Positions 1-7,338 are shown, numbered from the stretch's first letter. The stretch: DNA of 24,592 nt from an uncultured Clostridia bacterium (GCA_910583755.1 CAJTZO010000037.1:1-24592); one strand, 5' to 3'. The notes: generated from the letters alone by a model not told the origin. A program made the numbers and translations.

Positions 1-52
1 AAAAGTTGGTGGGTGTGGGTGAAACCCACAAAAAAAGACTTTATTGACAGAC
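1..52 (-). repeat. Dispersed intergenic repeat, copy A (cut by window edge)
   Basis: On the minus strand this reads GTCTGTCAATAAAGTC, a T-run, TGTGGG-TTTCA-CCCACA, then CACCCACCAACTTTT. It matches the right end of the window (copy G) in the same orientation with a single indel, and copies at 13554 and 20013 in the opposite orientation. The rest of the element lies outside the window. It sits downstream of the ABC-F gene. Confidence 0.85.
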
Positions 53-98
53 TGACGCTTTTTTGAAAGAAAGCTTAGCAAAGAACTTTGATAATGTT

Positions 99-171
99 TG
101 AACGGAATAGAAACAAAACTTCTAATACAACTAAAACTGTAAATAATTGGATTGTGTTTCTGTTCCGTTCA
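99..171. repeat. Long palindrome with 17-bp arms
   Basis: Arms at 99-115 (TGAACGGAATAGAAACA) and 155-171 (TGTTTCTGTTCCGTTCA) are reverse complements except at one position, which is a G-U wobble in plus-strand RNA. The spacer is 39 nt. No T-run follows the stem on the minus strand, so it is a poor intrinsic terminator for the ABC-F gene ending at 191. It may be a processing or RNA-stabilising hairpin, or a small mobile-element relic. Confidence 0.7.
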
Positions 172-190
172 CAAAAAACAAAGTTTTTGG

Positions 191-1681
191 TTAAGCTTTT
201 TTAAGCTCTATTAATTTTGTCGCGATTTTTTGGGTAAATATCGCATCATGTTCTACAAATATCATGGTAGGCTGGTATTCTAAAAGTAATGTTTCTATTT
301 GGATACGAGAAAGTACATCAATAAAATTGAGTGGCTCATCCCAGATATATAAATGGGCTTTTTGACAAAGGCTTTTAGCTAAAAGAACTTTCTTTTTTTG
401 TCCTCCACTAAAGTCTTCGATTCCTTTTTCAAATTGTTCTCTTGCAAAGCCAAGTTTTCTCAGGATGCCCAAAAATAAGCTGTAGTTAATAGTTTCTTTT
501 TGGGCATATTCTTGCAATGTTCCATTTAAAGTGCTTGTATCTTGACTGACATAAGAAATTTCTAGTCCACTACCTTTTTGTATTTGTCCTTCAAAGGCAA
601 TTTTTTCTCCTAATATCCACTTTAAAAGACTAGTTTTTCCAGTACCATTTCCACCTTGCAATGCAATTCTATCCCCTTTTTCTATAGAAAATGTCACTGG
701 TTCAAAAACTCTTTTTTGCCCATAAAATAAAGAAACTTCTTTTACTTCTAATAAAATTTGCTTGTGATATCGGGAAGGAGATAGTTTTAAATCTTGTTCT
801 TGCTCTATATTTTTCAGTAGTTTTGATTTTTCTTCGATTGCTGTTTCTTTTCTACTTGTGATGACTTGCGAACGCTTCATCATTTTAGCTGCTTTGTGTC
901 CAATATAGCCTCTATCTGGTCTAAGCCCAGAACTATCTTTTCCAGTTTTTTTAGTTTTTTCTACTTTATTTGACCAGTTTGCTGTTCTTTTTGCTGCTGC
1001 TGATAGACTTTGAATTTCTCTTTTTAATTTTTCATTTTCACTTAACTCAAAACTATCTTGTTTTTGTTTGTTTTGCTGCCAACTTGTAAAGTTTCCTTTT
1101 TGTACTTCTATATTTTGCTTGTTGATAGATAAAATATGGTCTATACTATCATCTAAAAATTGTCTGTCATGGGAAACAAGGATAAATCCTTTTTTATTTT
1201 TTAAATAATTGCTAACGGTTTTTCTACCAAGTGTGTCTAAATGATTGGTAGGCTCGTCAATCAGCAAAAAGTGATTTTCTTTTAAAAAGAGTGCAGACAA
1301 TAATACTTTTGTTTGCTCTCCATTGCTTAAATGACAAAAAGGTCTCCATAAAATATCTTCTTTGACATCTAACAAAGATAATTCTTTTTTTATTTGCCAA
1401 TATTCACAATCGGGAACAAGTTCTTCTATAATTTCCATCGTATTTCTTTGTTTTTGTGCTACCTCAAAAGGAAAATAATCAAATGTTACAGAGGAAGTGA
1501 TTTTTCCCTGATATTCATATTTTCCTAACAGCAATTTTAAAAAGGTTGTTTTTCCTCTGCCATTTCTGCCTGTAAAACCTAGCTTCCAATCGGTATCTAA
1601 TTGAAAAGAAACATCTTCAAAAATGACATCATAGCTGCCATCATAAGCAAATGTTAAATGAGAAATTTGTATTAACGACAT
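191..1681 (-). CDS. Lsa-family ABC-F ribosomal protection protein
   Basis: Duplicated ABC ATPase of 496 residues without membrane segments. The family binds the ribosomal E site and dislodges lincosamides, streptogramin A and pleuromutilins. ABC1 has Walker A GRNGRGKT (38-45), signature LSNGEQ (118-123) and Walker B LLIDEPTNHLD (139-149). A charged interdomain linker spans about 205-300. ABC2 has Walker A GGNGTGKT (343-350), signature FSGGQ (424-428) and Walker B LYIWDEP (444-450). Length and the opening residues MSLIQISHLTFAYDGSYD are those of the Lsa(B)/Lsa(E)/clostridial CplR branch, recalled rather than searched. The ATG at 1681 follows AAGGAGG by 8 nt. The gene is alone on its strand and its long leader suggests drug-inducible attenuation. 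The drug spectrum is inferred; a housekeeping ABC-F is less likely because EttA/Uup-type linkers differ. Confidence 0.9.
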   Translation of the reverse strand: MSLIQISHLTFAYDGSYDVIFEDVSFQLDTDWKLGFTGRNGRGKTTFLKLLLGKYEYQGKITSSVTFDYFPFEVAQKQRNTMEIIEELVPDCEYWQIKKELSLLDVKEDILWRPFCHLSNGEQTKVLLSALFLKENHFLLIDEPTNHLDTLGRKTVSNYLKNKKGFILVSHDRQFLDDSIDHILSINKQNIEVQKGNFTSWQQNKQKQDSFELSENEKLKREIQSLSAAAKRTANWSNKVEKTKKTGKDSSGLRPDRGYIGHKAAKMMKRSQVITSRKETAIEEKSKLLKNIEQEQDLKLSPSRYHKQILLEVKEVSLFYGQKRVFEPVTFSIEKGDRIALQGGNGTGKTSLLKWILGEKIAFEGQIQKGSGLEISYVSQDTSTLNGTLQEYAQKETINYSLFLGILRKLGFAREQFEKGIEDFSGGQKKKVLLAKSLCQKAHLYIWDEPLNFIDVLSRIQIETLLLEYQPTMIFVEHDAIFTQKIATKLIELKKA

Positions 1682-1723
1682 AAGAATTTCCTCCTTACTT
1701 CAAAAAAAGTTTTGCAGGAAAAT

Positions 1724-1751
1724 AAAAAAAAATCCCAATACGCAAGGGATT
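1724..1751 (-). terminator. Leader terminator (attenuator) ahead of the ABC-F gene
   Basis: On the minus strand AATCCC (1751-1746) and GGGATT (1736-1731) form a 6-bp stem with a 9-nt loop, followed at once by nine T. It lies about 28 nt upstream of the ribosome binding site (1696-1690) and downstream of both candidate promoters. A terminator in the 5' leader is the layout expected for transcription attenuation. A 10-bp pair of arms, 1807-1798 and 1723-1714 (GCAGGAAAAT/ATTTTCCTGC), encloses the terminator and could form once transcription has read through. Confidence 0.7.
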
Positions 1752-1789
1752 AAGAAATGCAAAAAAATAATAGATGATAATGCGATTTC

Positions 1790-1818
1790 AATATAACATT
1801 TTCCTGCGGACGTAACAA
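1790..1818 (-). promoter_or_regulatory. Candidate proximal promoter P2 of the ABC-F gene
   Basis: On the minus strand, -35 TTGTTA (1818-1813), 17-nt spacer and -10 TATATT (1795-1790), with an extended TG motif just before the -10. A start near 1783 would make a short leader that keeps the terminator but lacks the upstream ORF. Confidence 0.5.
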
Positions 1819-1843
1819 GAGCAAGGCTACACTTCCTTTTTCA

Positions 1844-1977
1844 GCTTGTCAAAAGTCTTGAGAATATTCCACTTAAATTTGAAAGAAGCAAAGAACTTTA
1901 AATAAAAACTATGTTTTCTGAAAAATATGGATATTACTTTCCAGAAAAAAATGCTAGTTTTTTTAATAAAGTCTGTT
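1844..1977 (-). repeat. Dispersed intergenic repeat, copy B (decayed)
   Basis: Read on the minus strand it starts ACAGACTTTATTAA, lacks the G-rich hairpin and the CCAACTTT palindrome, then has AACTAGCATTTTTTTCTGG, TTTTTCAGAAAACATAG and TTTAAAGTTCTTTGC. It ends CTTTTGACAAGC. The order of blocks follows copies C and D, with many substitutions. It lies inside the ABC-F leader between the upstream ORF hairpins and promoter P2. Confidence 0.6.
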
Positions 1978-2035
1978 TTCAAAAAGGTGGATACTTGTAG
2001 ATAGAGTCCACAAAAAAGAATTTTTTGACATTCTG

Positions 2036-2066
2036 AAATAAGGTTGTTAAGAACCTTTCCTTATTT
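2036..2066 (-). promoter_or_regulatory. Alternative hairpins after the leader peptide
   Basis: Two mutually exclusive stems share bases on the minus strand: AAATAAGG/CCTTATTT (2066-2059 with 2043-2036, 8 bp) and AAGGTT/AACCTT (2057-2052 with 2045-2040, 6 bp). The upstream arm of the larger stem begins 2 nt after the leader ORF stop codon. A ribosome paused in that ORF would cover the arm and favour the smaller stem. How this connects to the terminator at 1724-1751 is not evident by eye. Confidence 0.5.
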
Positions 2067-2068
2067 TA

Positions 2069-2095
2069 TTATTTGCAAGAAAATGTAATAATCAC
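2069..2095 (-). CDS. Putative leader peptide MIITFSCK for the ABC-F gene
   Basis: GTG start at 2095, eight codons (MIITFSCK) and TAA at 2071-2069. A good ribosome binding site, AAAGGAG at 2110-2104, lies 8 nt upstream. Promoter P1 should start about 17 nt before the start codon. Short upstream ORFs followed by alternative hairpins are known for inducible antibiotic-resistance genes, including several ABC-F genes. Translation and drug-dependent stalling here are inferred from layout alone. Confidence 0.5.
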   Translation of the reverse strand: MIITFSCK

Positions 2096-2118
2096 GTAAT
2101 CAACTCCTTTATTTTTTT

Positions 2119-2147
2119 ATTATAGCAAAATGACATTTTACTGTCAA
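2119..2147 (-). promoter_or_regulatory. Consensus sigma-A promoter P1 of the ABC-F leader
   Basis: On the minus strand, -35 TTGACA (2147-2142), exactly 17 nt, then -10 TATAAT (2124-2119). Both boxes are perfect consensus, so the basal level is probably set downstream by the leader structures. The predicted start is near 2112, giving a leader of about 430 nt. Confidence 0.85.
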
Positions 2148-2317
2148 TAAAAATTTAATGAATAAATCATGAATAAAATCATAGTTTTGATTTTTTTTAT
2201 TCTATAGATTTTTGTGATAAATTCTTTTATTCCATAAAAAATATTGAATAGGAGGAAAAGATAAGACGAAAATGGGAATATCTTTGTTAAAAACATTATA
2301 AATGTAAATTTGATATG

Positions 2318-2346
2318 TTGACGAAATGTATGATGTAGTGTACAAT
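2318..2346 (+). promoter_or_regulatory. Promoter of the Re-citrate synthase operon
   Basis: -35 TTGACG (2318-2323), 17-nt spacer and -10 TACAAT (2341-2346). It points at the gene starting at 2445, with an expected start near 2353. It is divergent from ABC-F promoter P1, about 170 bp away. Confidence 0.75.
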
Positions 2347-2444
2347 AAAACAATATTGCTTTGATTATTGTGAAAATATAGAAAGAATAATGAATATTTA
2401 TTCATATGCTGAATGATAATGAAAATATAGGAGGTAGAATATGC

Positions 2445-3830
2445 ATGCATCGATTTACTCAATTCAAATATAGTGAAAAAACAAATTTACTGGAAAGTGC
2501 TTTTCAATCATATCCTTTGCAAGATGTAAAAGACCCCAATTTATTCCGAGAATATTTTCCCTATTCAGAAGTACCAAAAGTTGTGTTTAATCATAGAATT
2601 GTTCCTATGGATGTTCCTACTGAAATTTGGATTACAGATACAACCTTTCGAGATGGTCAGCAGTCAAGAGAACCTTATACTGTAAAGCAAATGACAGACA
2701 TTTTTGATATGATTCATAGATTGTCCGGCAAAAATGGTGTAATTCGTATGAGTGAGTTTTTCTTATATACAAGAAAAGACCAAGAAGCAGTCGACAAATG
2801 CCTAGAAAAAGGATATGAATTTCCGGAGATTACAAGCTGGATAAGAGCTTCTAAAAAGGACTTCCAATTAGTAAAAGAACTGGGATTAAAAGAAACAGGT
2901 GTATTAGTTAGTTGTTCTGACTACCATATTTTCCATAAAATGCATATGACACGTCATCAAGCGGTGGGGCATTACATTGGTATTGTTAGAGAATGTATTG
3001 AAACAGGCGTTCGTCCAAGATGCCACTTTGAAGATATTACAAGAGCGGATTTTTATGGGTTTGTTGTGCCGTTTGCAATGGAGTTAATGAATTTAATGGA
3101 AGAAACAGGCGTTCCTGTAAAAATTAGAGCTTGTGATACAATGGGATATGGTATTACATACCCGGGCGCAGTTTTGCCCAGAAGTGTTCCTGGCATTATC
3201 TATGGTTTAAGACATCATGCGGGCGTACCTTCCCATCTTTTGGAGTGGCATGGACACAATGATTTTTATAGAGCTGTTAATAATGCTTCTTATGCATGGC
3301 TTTATGGAGCAAGTGCAGTTAATTGTTCTTTGCTTGGGATTGGAGAAAGAACAGGAAATACACCTTTAGAAGCAATGATAATGGAATATGCGCAAATTAG
3401 AGGTACTCTTAATGGTATGGATACCAGAGTGATTACAGAAATTGCAGAGTATTATGAAAAAGAACTGGGGTATGTCATTCCACCTATGACACCTTTTGTA
3501 GGAAAGAATTTTAATGTTACAAGGGCAGGAATCCATGCAGATGGCATCTTAAAAAATGAAGAAATTTATAATATCTTTGATACAGAAAAATTATTAGATA
3601 GACCAGTTAGAATTGCGATTTCTAACACATCTGGTACAAGTGGTATTGCACATTGGATTAATACCTATTTCCATTTGAGAGGAGAAAAAGCAGTAGCAAA
3701 AACAGATGATGTTGTTAATATAGTATATCAGTGGGTGAATGAACAGTATAATGAAGGTCGTGTAACGGTCATTACAGATGAAGAACTAAAGCGCGTTACC
3801 TTACAGGCTATGGAGCAAACTGGTAGATAA
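2445..3830 (+). CDS. Re-type citrate synthase (homocitrate/isopropylmalate synthase family)
   Basis: A DRE-TIM metallolyase of 461 residues that most resembles the Re-face citrate synthase described in Clostridium kluyveri. That enzyme condenses acetyl-CoA and oxaloacetate to citrate using a divalent metal. Visible are TDTTFRDGQQSREPYT (64-79), which carries the acid/base and metal-site residues, a conserved HxH metal motif at H269/H271 (EWHGHND), and NCSLLGIGERTGNTPLEA downstream. The ATG at 2445 is chosen because AGGAGG (2429-2434) precedes it by 10 nt; an in-frame ATG at 2406 lies upstream of that site. A second ATG at 2441 is out of frame. The adjacent isocitrate dehydrogenase supports citrate formation over leucine or lysine synthesis. 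A homocitrate synthase cannot be fully excluded from sequence alone. Confidence 0.85.
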   Translation: MHRFTQFKYSEKTNLLESAFQSYPLQDVKDPNLFREYFPYSEVPKVVFNHRIVPMDVPTEIWITDTTFRDGQQSREPYTVKQMTDIFDMIHRLSGKNGVIRMSEFFLYTRKDQEAVDKCLEKGYEFPEITSWIRASKKDFQLVKELGLKETGVLVSCSDYHIFHKMHMTRHQAVGHYIGIVRECIETGVRPRCHFEDITRADFYGFVVPFAMELMNLMEETGVPVKIRACDTMGYGITYPGAVLPRSVPGIIYGLRHHAGVPSHLLEWHGHNDFYRAVNNASYAWLYGASAVNCSLLGIGERTGNTPLEAMIMEYAQIRGTLNGMDTRVITEIAEYYEKELGYVIPPMTPFVGKNFNVTRAGIHADGILKNEEIYNIFDTEKLLDRPVRIAISNTSGTSGIAHWINTYFHLRGEKAVAKTDDVVNIVYQWVNEQYNEGRVTVITDEELKRVTLQAMEQTGR

Positions 3831-3853
3831 TAAAAAACAAGGAGGAAAATAAC

Positions 3854-5014
3854 ATGAATCAACAAATTGAAACAGCAAAGGAACGTTTTGGACAACTCTT
3901 AGAAGAACAAATGGCAAGAGTAGAAAGAATGAAACAGCAAAAGGATTTTGTAGATTATCAAGCGAAAGAACAAATTGTGATTGGTATTGCTGGCGGTGAT
4001 GGAATTGGTCCAGCAATTACAGCACAAGCAAAAAGAATTATGGAATTTTTGTTAAAAGATGCTGTTACTAGTGGAAAAGTTGTCTTTAAAATGATAAATG
4101 ATTTGACCATAGAAAAAAGAGTGGAAGCGATGAAAGCAATTCCAGATAATGTGGTAGAAGAATTAAAACAGTGTGATGTTATTTTAAAAGGTCCTACAAC
4201 AACACCAAGAGCAGGTGACCCATGGCCTAATATTGAAAGTGCAAATGTGGCAATGAGAAAAGAACTGGATTTATTTGCAAATGTAAGACCAGTAAAAGTA
4301 CCAGAGCAGGGCATTGATTGGGTATTTTACAGAGAAAATACAGAAGGTGCTTATACTTTGGGTAGCAAAGGGTTTGCTGTGAATGAGGATATTAACATTG
4401 ACTTTACAGTAGCAACACAAGATGGTACAGAAAGAATTATCAGAGCAGCTTTTGAATATGCTAAAAAGAACCAAAAAACAAAAGTAACAGCTGTTACAAA
4501 AGCAAATATTATTAAAGCAACAGATGGCAAGTTTTTAGAAGTTTTTTACAAAATTGCAAAAGAATATCCTACTATTGAAGTGGATGACTGGTATGTGGAT
4601 ATTATGACAGCGAAATTAGTAGACGAAAAACGTCGTCAACAATTTCAAGTTGTGGTATTACCAAATCTTTATGGAGACATTATTACAGATGAAGCAGCAG
4701 AATTTCAAGGTGGCGTAGGTACAGCAGGAAGTGCTAATATTGGTAAAAGATATGCTATGTTTGAAGCAATTCATGGTTCTGCTCCAAGGATGGTAGCAGA
4801 AGGTAGAGACATTTATGCAGACCCTTGTAGTGTGATTCGTGCTGTTGTTCTGTTGTTATCTCATATTGGTTTTCAAACAGAGGCGAATAAATTAGAAAAA
4901 GCACTGGATATTTGTACCCAAACAGAAAGAAAAATATATACAACAGGTCGCTCCAATGGGGCAACTTCTGCAGAAGTTGCTGATTATATTATGGAAACAA
5001 TCGAAAAATTGTGA
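3854..5014 (+). CDS. icd: Isocitrate dehydrogenase (isocitrate/isopropylmalate dehydrogenase family)
   Basis: Oxidative decarboxylation of isocitrate to 2-oxoglutarate in the cytoplasm; 386 residues. A helical N-terminal extension of about 40 residues precedes GGDGIGP (47-53). Substrate-site residues are seen in SANVAMRKELDLFANVRP (129-146), YRENTEG (159-165) and K216. The metal aspartates lie in NLYGDIITDE (D275, D279) and the nucleotide-site motif is HGSAP (308-312). The start ATG follows GGAGG by 8 nt, 23 nt after the upstream stop, so it is co-transcribed with the Re-citrate synthase. With gdhA elsewhere in the window this makes a citrate to 2-oxoglutarate to glutamate route; aconitase is not present here. 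NAD versus NADP use is not settled. A 3-isopropylmalate or homoisocitrate dehydrogenase is a less likely alternative given the neighbour. Confidence 0.87.
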   Translation: MNQQIETAKERFGQLLEEQMARVERMKQQKDFVDYQAKEQIVIGIAGGDGIGPAITAQAKRIMEFLLKDAVTSGKVVFKMINDLTIEKRVEAMKAIPDNVVEELKQCDVILKGPTTTPRAGDPWPNIESANVAMRKELDLFANVRPVKVPEQGIDWVFYRENTEGAYTLGSKGFAVNEDINIDFTVATQDGTERIIRAAFEYAKKNQKTKVTAVTKANIIKATDGKFLEVFYKIAKEYPTIEVDDWYVDIMTAKLVDEKRRQQFQVVVLPNLYGDIITDEAAEFQGGVGTAGSANIGKRYAMFEAIHGSAPRMVAEGRDIYADPCSVIRAVVLLLSHIGFQTEANKLEKALDICTQTERKIYTTGRSNGATSAEVADYIMETIEKL

Positions 5015-5050
5015 TAGTGCTTTAGCATAAAACAGTATGGGGGGATTCTG

Positions 5051-5809
5051 ATGACACCGAAAAAAGAATGGCTCGAACAATTAGAAAAATACAAAGAAAA
5101 AATAGCTTGTCCTGTGGATTTAAATACCTATTTTGAGTTGCCAGAAATTGCGGGAAGAAAGTTAGAGGTAATAGACATTGGAAAATGTGACTTACCCAGT
5201 GGAAATGTGTTTGTATATGACCCATTTATGTATTTGGGAGAAGAATCCCCTTCTTTTTTTCTAACAGTACCTTGCGGCACTTATCGTGTAGAAATATGTG
5301 TGATAAAACCAAAAGAAATTTATGAATGTGCACGTTATGCGGCTGTTCGATTACGTTTTTCAGATAATCGCCCCATTCATTTTTATGAAGCATTGACAGA
5401 AAAAGAACAACTGGATACTTTAGAACAAACAACAAATGCTACATTTTTTGGATTTAGTGTGGATTGTGGGATGGCTTGTATTCTTGATAAAGAAGTACAT
5501 TTAACTTTTTGTAATTGGTTAAAACAGTGGAAAAAAGAACATCCAAATGCAAACATAGTTGAAGATTATTTTGCTTCTTTGCTAGAAGAAAGTTATAAAA
5601 TGCACCCAGAATTTCAGAGAAGCTTTGGAGATTGGTTAAACTGGAACATACCTGATACAGAATACCATGTTCCTATTTTTACATCTGGTTTTGGAGATGG
5701 TTATTATCCTGTTTATTGGGGCTTTGATAAAAATGGGGAAATTTGTCAGTTGGTGATTCATTTTATTGATATTGCACAGACTTTTGAGGAAGATGCAGAA
5801 GAACTTTAA
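5051..5809 (+). CDS. DUF4241-like protein of unknown function
   Basis: A 252-residue soluble protein without signal peptide or membrane segment. The order of motifs fits the DUF4241 family as I recall it: LPSGNVFVYDP (about 56-66), PCGTYRVEICVI (about 74-85), an internal FGFSVDCGMACILD (about 133-146) and a C-terminal FTSGFGDGYYPVYWGFD (about 210-226). No catalytic motif is evident and the biochemical role is unknown. The ATG follows GGGGGGA closely, 36 nt after the isocitrate dehydrogenase stop with no terminator between. It is therefore probably the last gene of that operon, ending at the terminator at 5847. A link to central metabolism is inferred from position only. Confidence 0.7.
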   Translation: MTPKKEWLEQLEKYKEKIACPVDLNTYFELPEIAGRKLEVIDIGKCDLPSGNVFVYDPFMYLGEESPSFFLTVPCGTYRVEICVIKPKEIYECARYAAVRLRFSDNRPIHFYEALTEKEQLDTLEQTTNATFFGFSVDCGMACILDKEVHLTFCNWLKQWKKEHPNANIVEDYFASLLEESYKMHPEFQRSFGDWLNWNIPDTEYHVPIFTSGFGDGYYPVYWGFDKNGEICQLVIHFIDIAQTFEEDAEEL

Positions 5810-5846
5810 CTGAAAAATAAACAGAAATTTTATAGTATGATAGCTT

Positions 5847-5884
5847 AAAAAAAGCCGCCACTTCTATTCATGGGGGCTTTTTTT
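5847..5884. terminator. Bidirectional terminator between convergent genes
   Basis: AAAAAAAGCC (5847-5856) pairs with GGCTTTTTTT (5875-5884), and two further G-C pairs follow one mismatch. It has a T-run on either strand, so it can end both the DUF4241 operon and the minus-strand permease gene. Confidence 0.85.
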
Positions 5885-5925
5885 CAAGCATAAAATTTCT
5901 TTGCTTTTTTTCAAAAAGGGAAATG

Positions 5926-6837
5926 CTAAGCTTTCTTTTCTGAAAGCGTTTTTTCTGTTGCTTGTATGGGTTGATTATCAAGCAATATAATTATCATAGC
6001 GGAAGCTAATATAATCATACTACCTATCAATTTTTTGATTGTCATATCTTCTCCCATAAAACAAATACCAATAATATTACTTGTGACAGGTTCAAAAAGA
6101 CTGAGCATAGCAGCCATAGTTGCATTCAGATATTTGATGCCAATTTGAAGCAGAGAAATAGCAACAAAAGCAATCAGAACACTATTTAAAAACATAAAAA
6201 AATATGCTTGATAGGGTAACATAAAATGGATACGATTGGTACAAAGTCCAAAAAACAATAACCCTATAGAAGCAAAAGAAGAAATAAAAAAGGTGAGTAC
6301 CATAGATGGTATTTCTTTTAAATTAAATTTATCTAATCCAACCATATAATAGGCATTAGCCAAACCGGATATAACACTTAAAAAAATACCAAGTGATACA
6401 TTATTACTGTTTCCACCTTTTTCAAAAAAGAATGAAATACCAATAACTGCTAAGCCCAATGCAAGTATTTTAAATTTTCCTAGTTTTTCTTTAAAACATA
6501 GAAAACAAATGATTGCTACAAATACGGGATACAAAAAATGTAAGGTTGTTGCCATACTTGTACCAATAAAAGGATACGCAGAAGCTAATGTCAACGTAGC
6601 ACAGGCAAGACCAAAACAAGAAATCATGGCAAGCGAAAAAAGCTGTTTTTTTGTAGCATGAATGCGAGTTTTTTGTAAAAACAAAATGATGAGTGTAATA
6701 GGGATTGCAAAAAAATTACGGAAAAAGGTTGCTGTTTCTGGTGTTGCGCCATAGGAATATATTTTTTGTATAATGGCTGGAGCACAGCCAAACAAGGTAG
6801 CAGATATAATAGTAAAAATAATTCCTTTTAATTTCAT
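5926..6837 (-). CDS. EamA-family (DMT superfamily) permease
   Basis: A 303-residue membrane protein with about ten hydrophobic segments in two similar halves, the usual EamA layout, for example GIIFTIISATLFGCAPAII near the N-terminus and GSMIILASAMIIILL near the C-terminus. Members export amino acids, metabolites or drugs; the substrate cannot be read from sequence. The start at 6837 (MKLKGIIF) is chosen because AAGGAAGGA lies 5 nt upstream; an in-frame ATG at 6885 has no such site. It is divergent from the small gene at 6981 and shares a 143-bp promoter region with it. It ends near the bidirectional terminator. Confidence 0.85.
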   Translation of the reverse strand: MKLKGIIFTIISATLFGCAPAIIQKIYSYGATPETATFFRNFFAIPITLIILFLQKTRIHATKKQLFSLAMISCFGLACATLTLASAYPFIGTSMATTLHFLYPVFVAIICFLCFKEKLGKFKILALGLAVIGISFFFEKGGNSNNVSLGIFLSVISGLANAYYMVGLDKFNLKEIPSMVLTFFISSFASIGLLFFGLCTNRIHFMLPYQAYFFMFLNSVLIAFVAISLLQIGIKYLNATMAAMLSLFEPVTSNIIGICFMGEDMTIKKLIGSMIILASAMIIILLDNQPIQATEKTLSEKKA

Positions 6838-6870
6838 AGTATCCTTCCTTTTATAATCTATATTTTGCTT

Positions 6871-6899
6871 ATCATACGATAACAAATAAGAAAAAGCAA
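6871..6899 (-). promoter_or_regulatory. Promoter of the EamA permease gene
   Basis: On the minus strand, -35 TTGCTT (6899-6894), 17-nt spacer and -10 TATGAT (6876-6871). It is the divergent partner of the promoter at 6922-6950; the two -35 boxes are only 22 bp apart. Confidence 0.65.
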
Positions 6900-6921
6900 T
6901 AGATTTATAGTGATTTCATTG

Positions 6922-6950
6922 TTGCAATTTTGAGATGGATTGACTATGAT
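6922..6950 (+). promoter_or_regulatory. Promoter of the small unknown gene
   Basis: -35 TTGCAA (6922-6927), 17-nt spacer and -10 TATGAT (6945-6950). The expected start near 6957 leaves a 24-nt leader holding GGGAGG ahead of the ATG at 6981. The start near 6957 also makes an ATG-like beginning further upstream untenable. Confidence 0.65.
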
Positions 6951-6980
6951 AGAAGAAAGTATGATGAGGGAGGAAAGAAT

Positions 6981-7286
6981 ATGATAGAAATAAGATATTT
7001 AAACAAAAATGGAAATGGTATCTATCAAGATGCAAAATCTATGGAAGAAGCAGAAATGATTGCCCAAGAAATGAATCGAAAAGGATTTAAAAATGTGGTA
7101 ATTGTAAATGATGGTAAAGATAGTTGGGAAACTTATAAAAAATGGTTAAAGCGTTCTTTAGATTTTACCAATATGGCAGAGAGTGATAAAAATGCAACAG
7201 AACAGGAAAAAATGGCAGTAGAACAAAAAAGAAAAACCTTCCAATTATGTTTAAAAAAGATGGAAGAAATGGAAAAGACTTGGTAA
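6981..7286 (+). CDS. Small conserved-looking protein, function unknown
   Basis: A 101-residue soluble, charged protein that I do not recognise. The N-terminal half (IEIRYLNKNGNGIYQDAKS, then a helix EEAEMIAQEMNRKG and strand NVVIVND) suggests a small alpha/beta fold. The C-terminal half is helical and rich in Lys, Glu and Met. There is one Cys and no signal peptide or membrane segment. The ATG at 6981 follows GGAGG by 7 nt and lies downstream of the predicted transcription start. It has its own promoter and its own strong terminator at 7304, so it is probably a single-gene transcript sharing control with the divergent permease. Confidence 0.7.
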   Translation: MIEIRYLNKNGNGIYQDAKSMEEAEMIAQEMNRKGFKNVVIVNDGKDSWETYKKWLKRSLDFTNMAESDKNATEQEKMAVEQKRKTFQLCLKKMEEMEKTW

Positions 7287-7303
7287 AAGGATAAAGGGAT
7301 TCC

Positions 7304-7338
7304 AATAGCGTTATCATTTTGATGAAAACGCTATTTTT
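7304..7338 (+). terminator. Intrinsic terminator of the small unknown gene
   Basis: AATAGCGTT (7304-7312) pairs perfectly with AACGCTATT (7327-7335), an inner ATCA/TGAT extends the stem, and the U-run begins in the 3' arm. It lies 17 nt after the stop codon. Confidence 0.85.

Noticed and set aside
1844..1870. TTGACA at the end of repeat copy B as a promoter for the ABC-F gene
   Set aside because: The bases 17 nt downstream (TAGCCT) are a poor -10; the TTGTTA/TATATT pair slightly downstream is much better.
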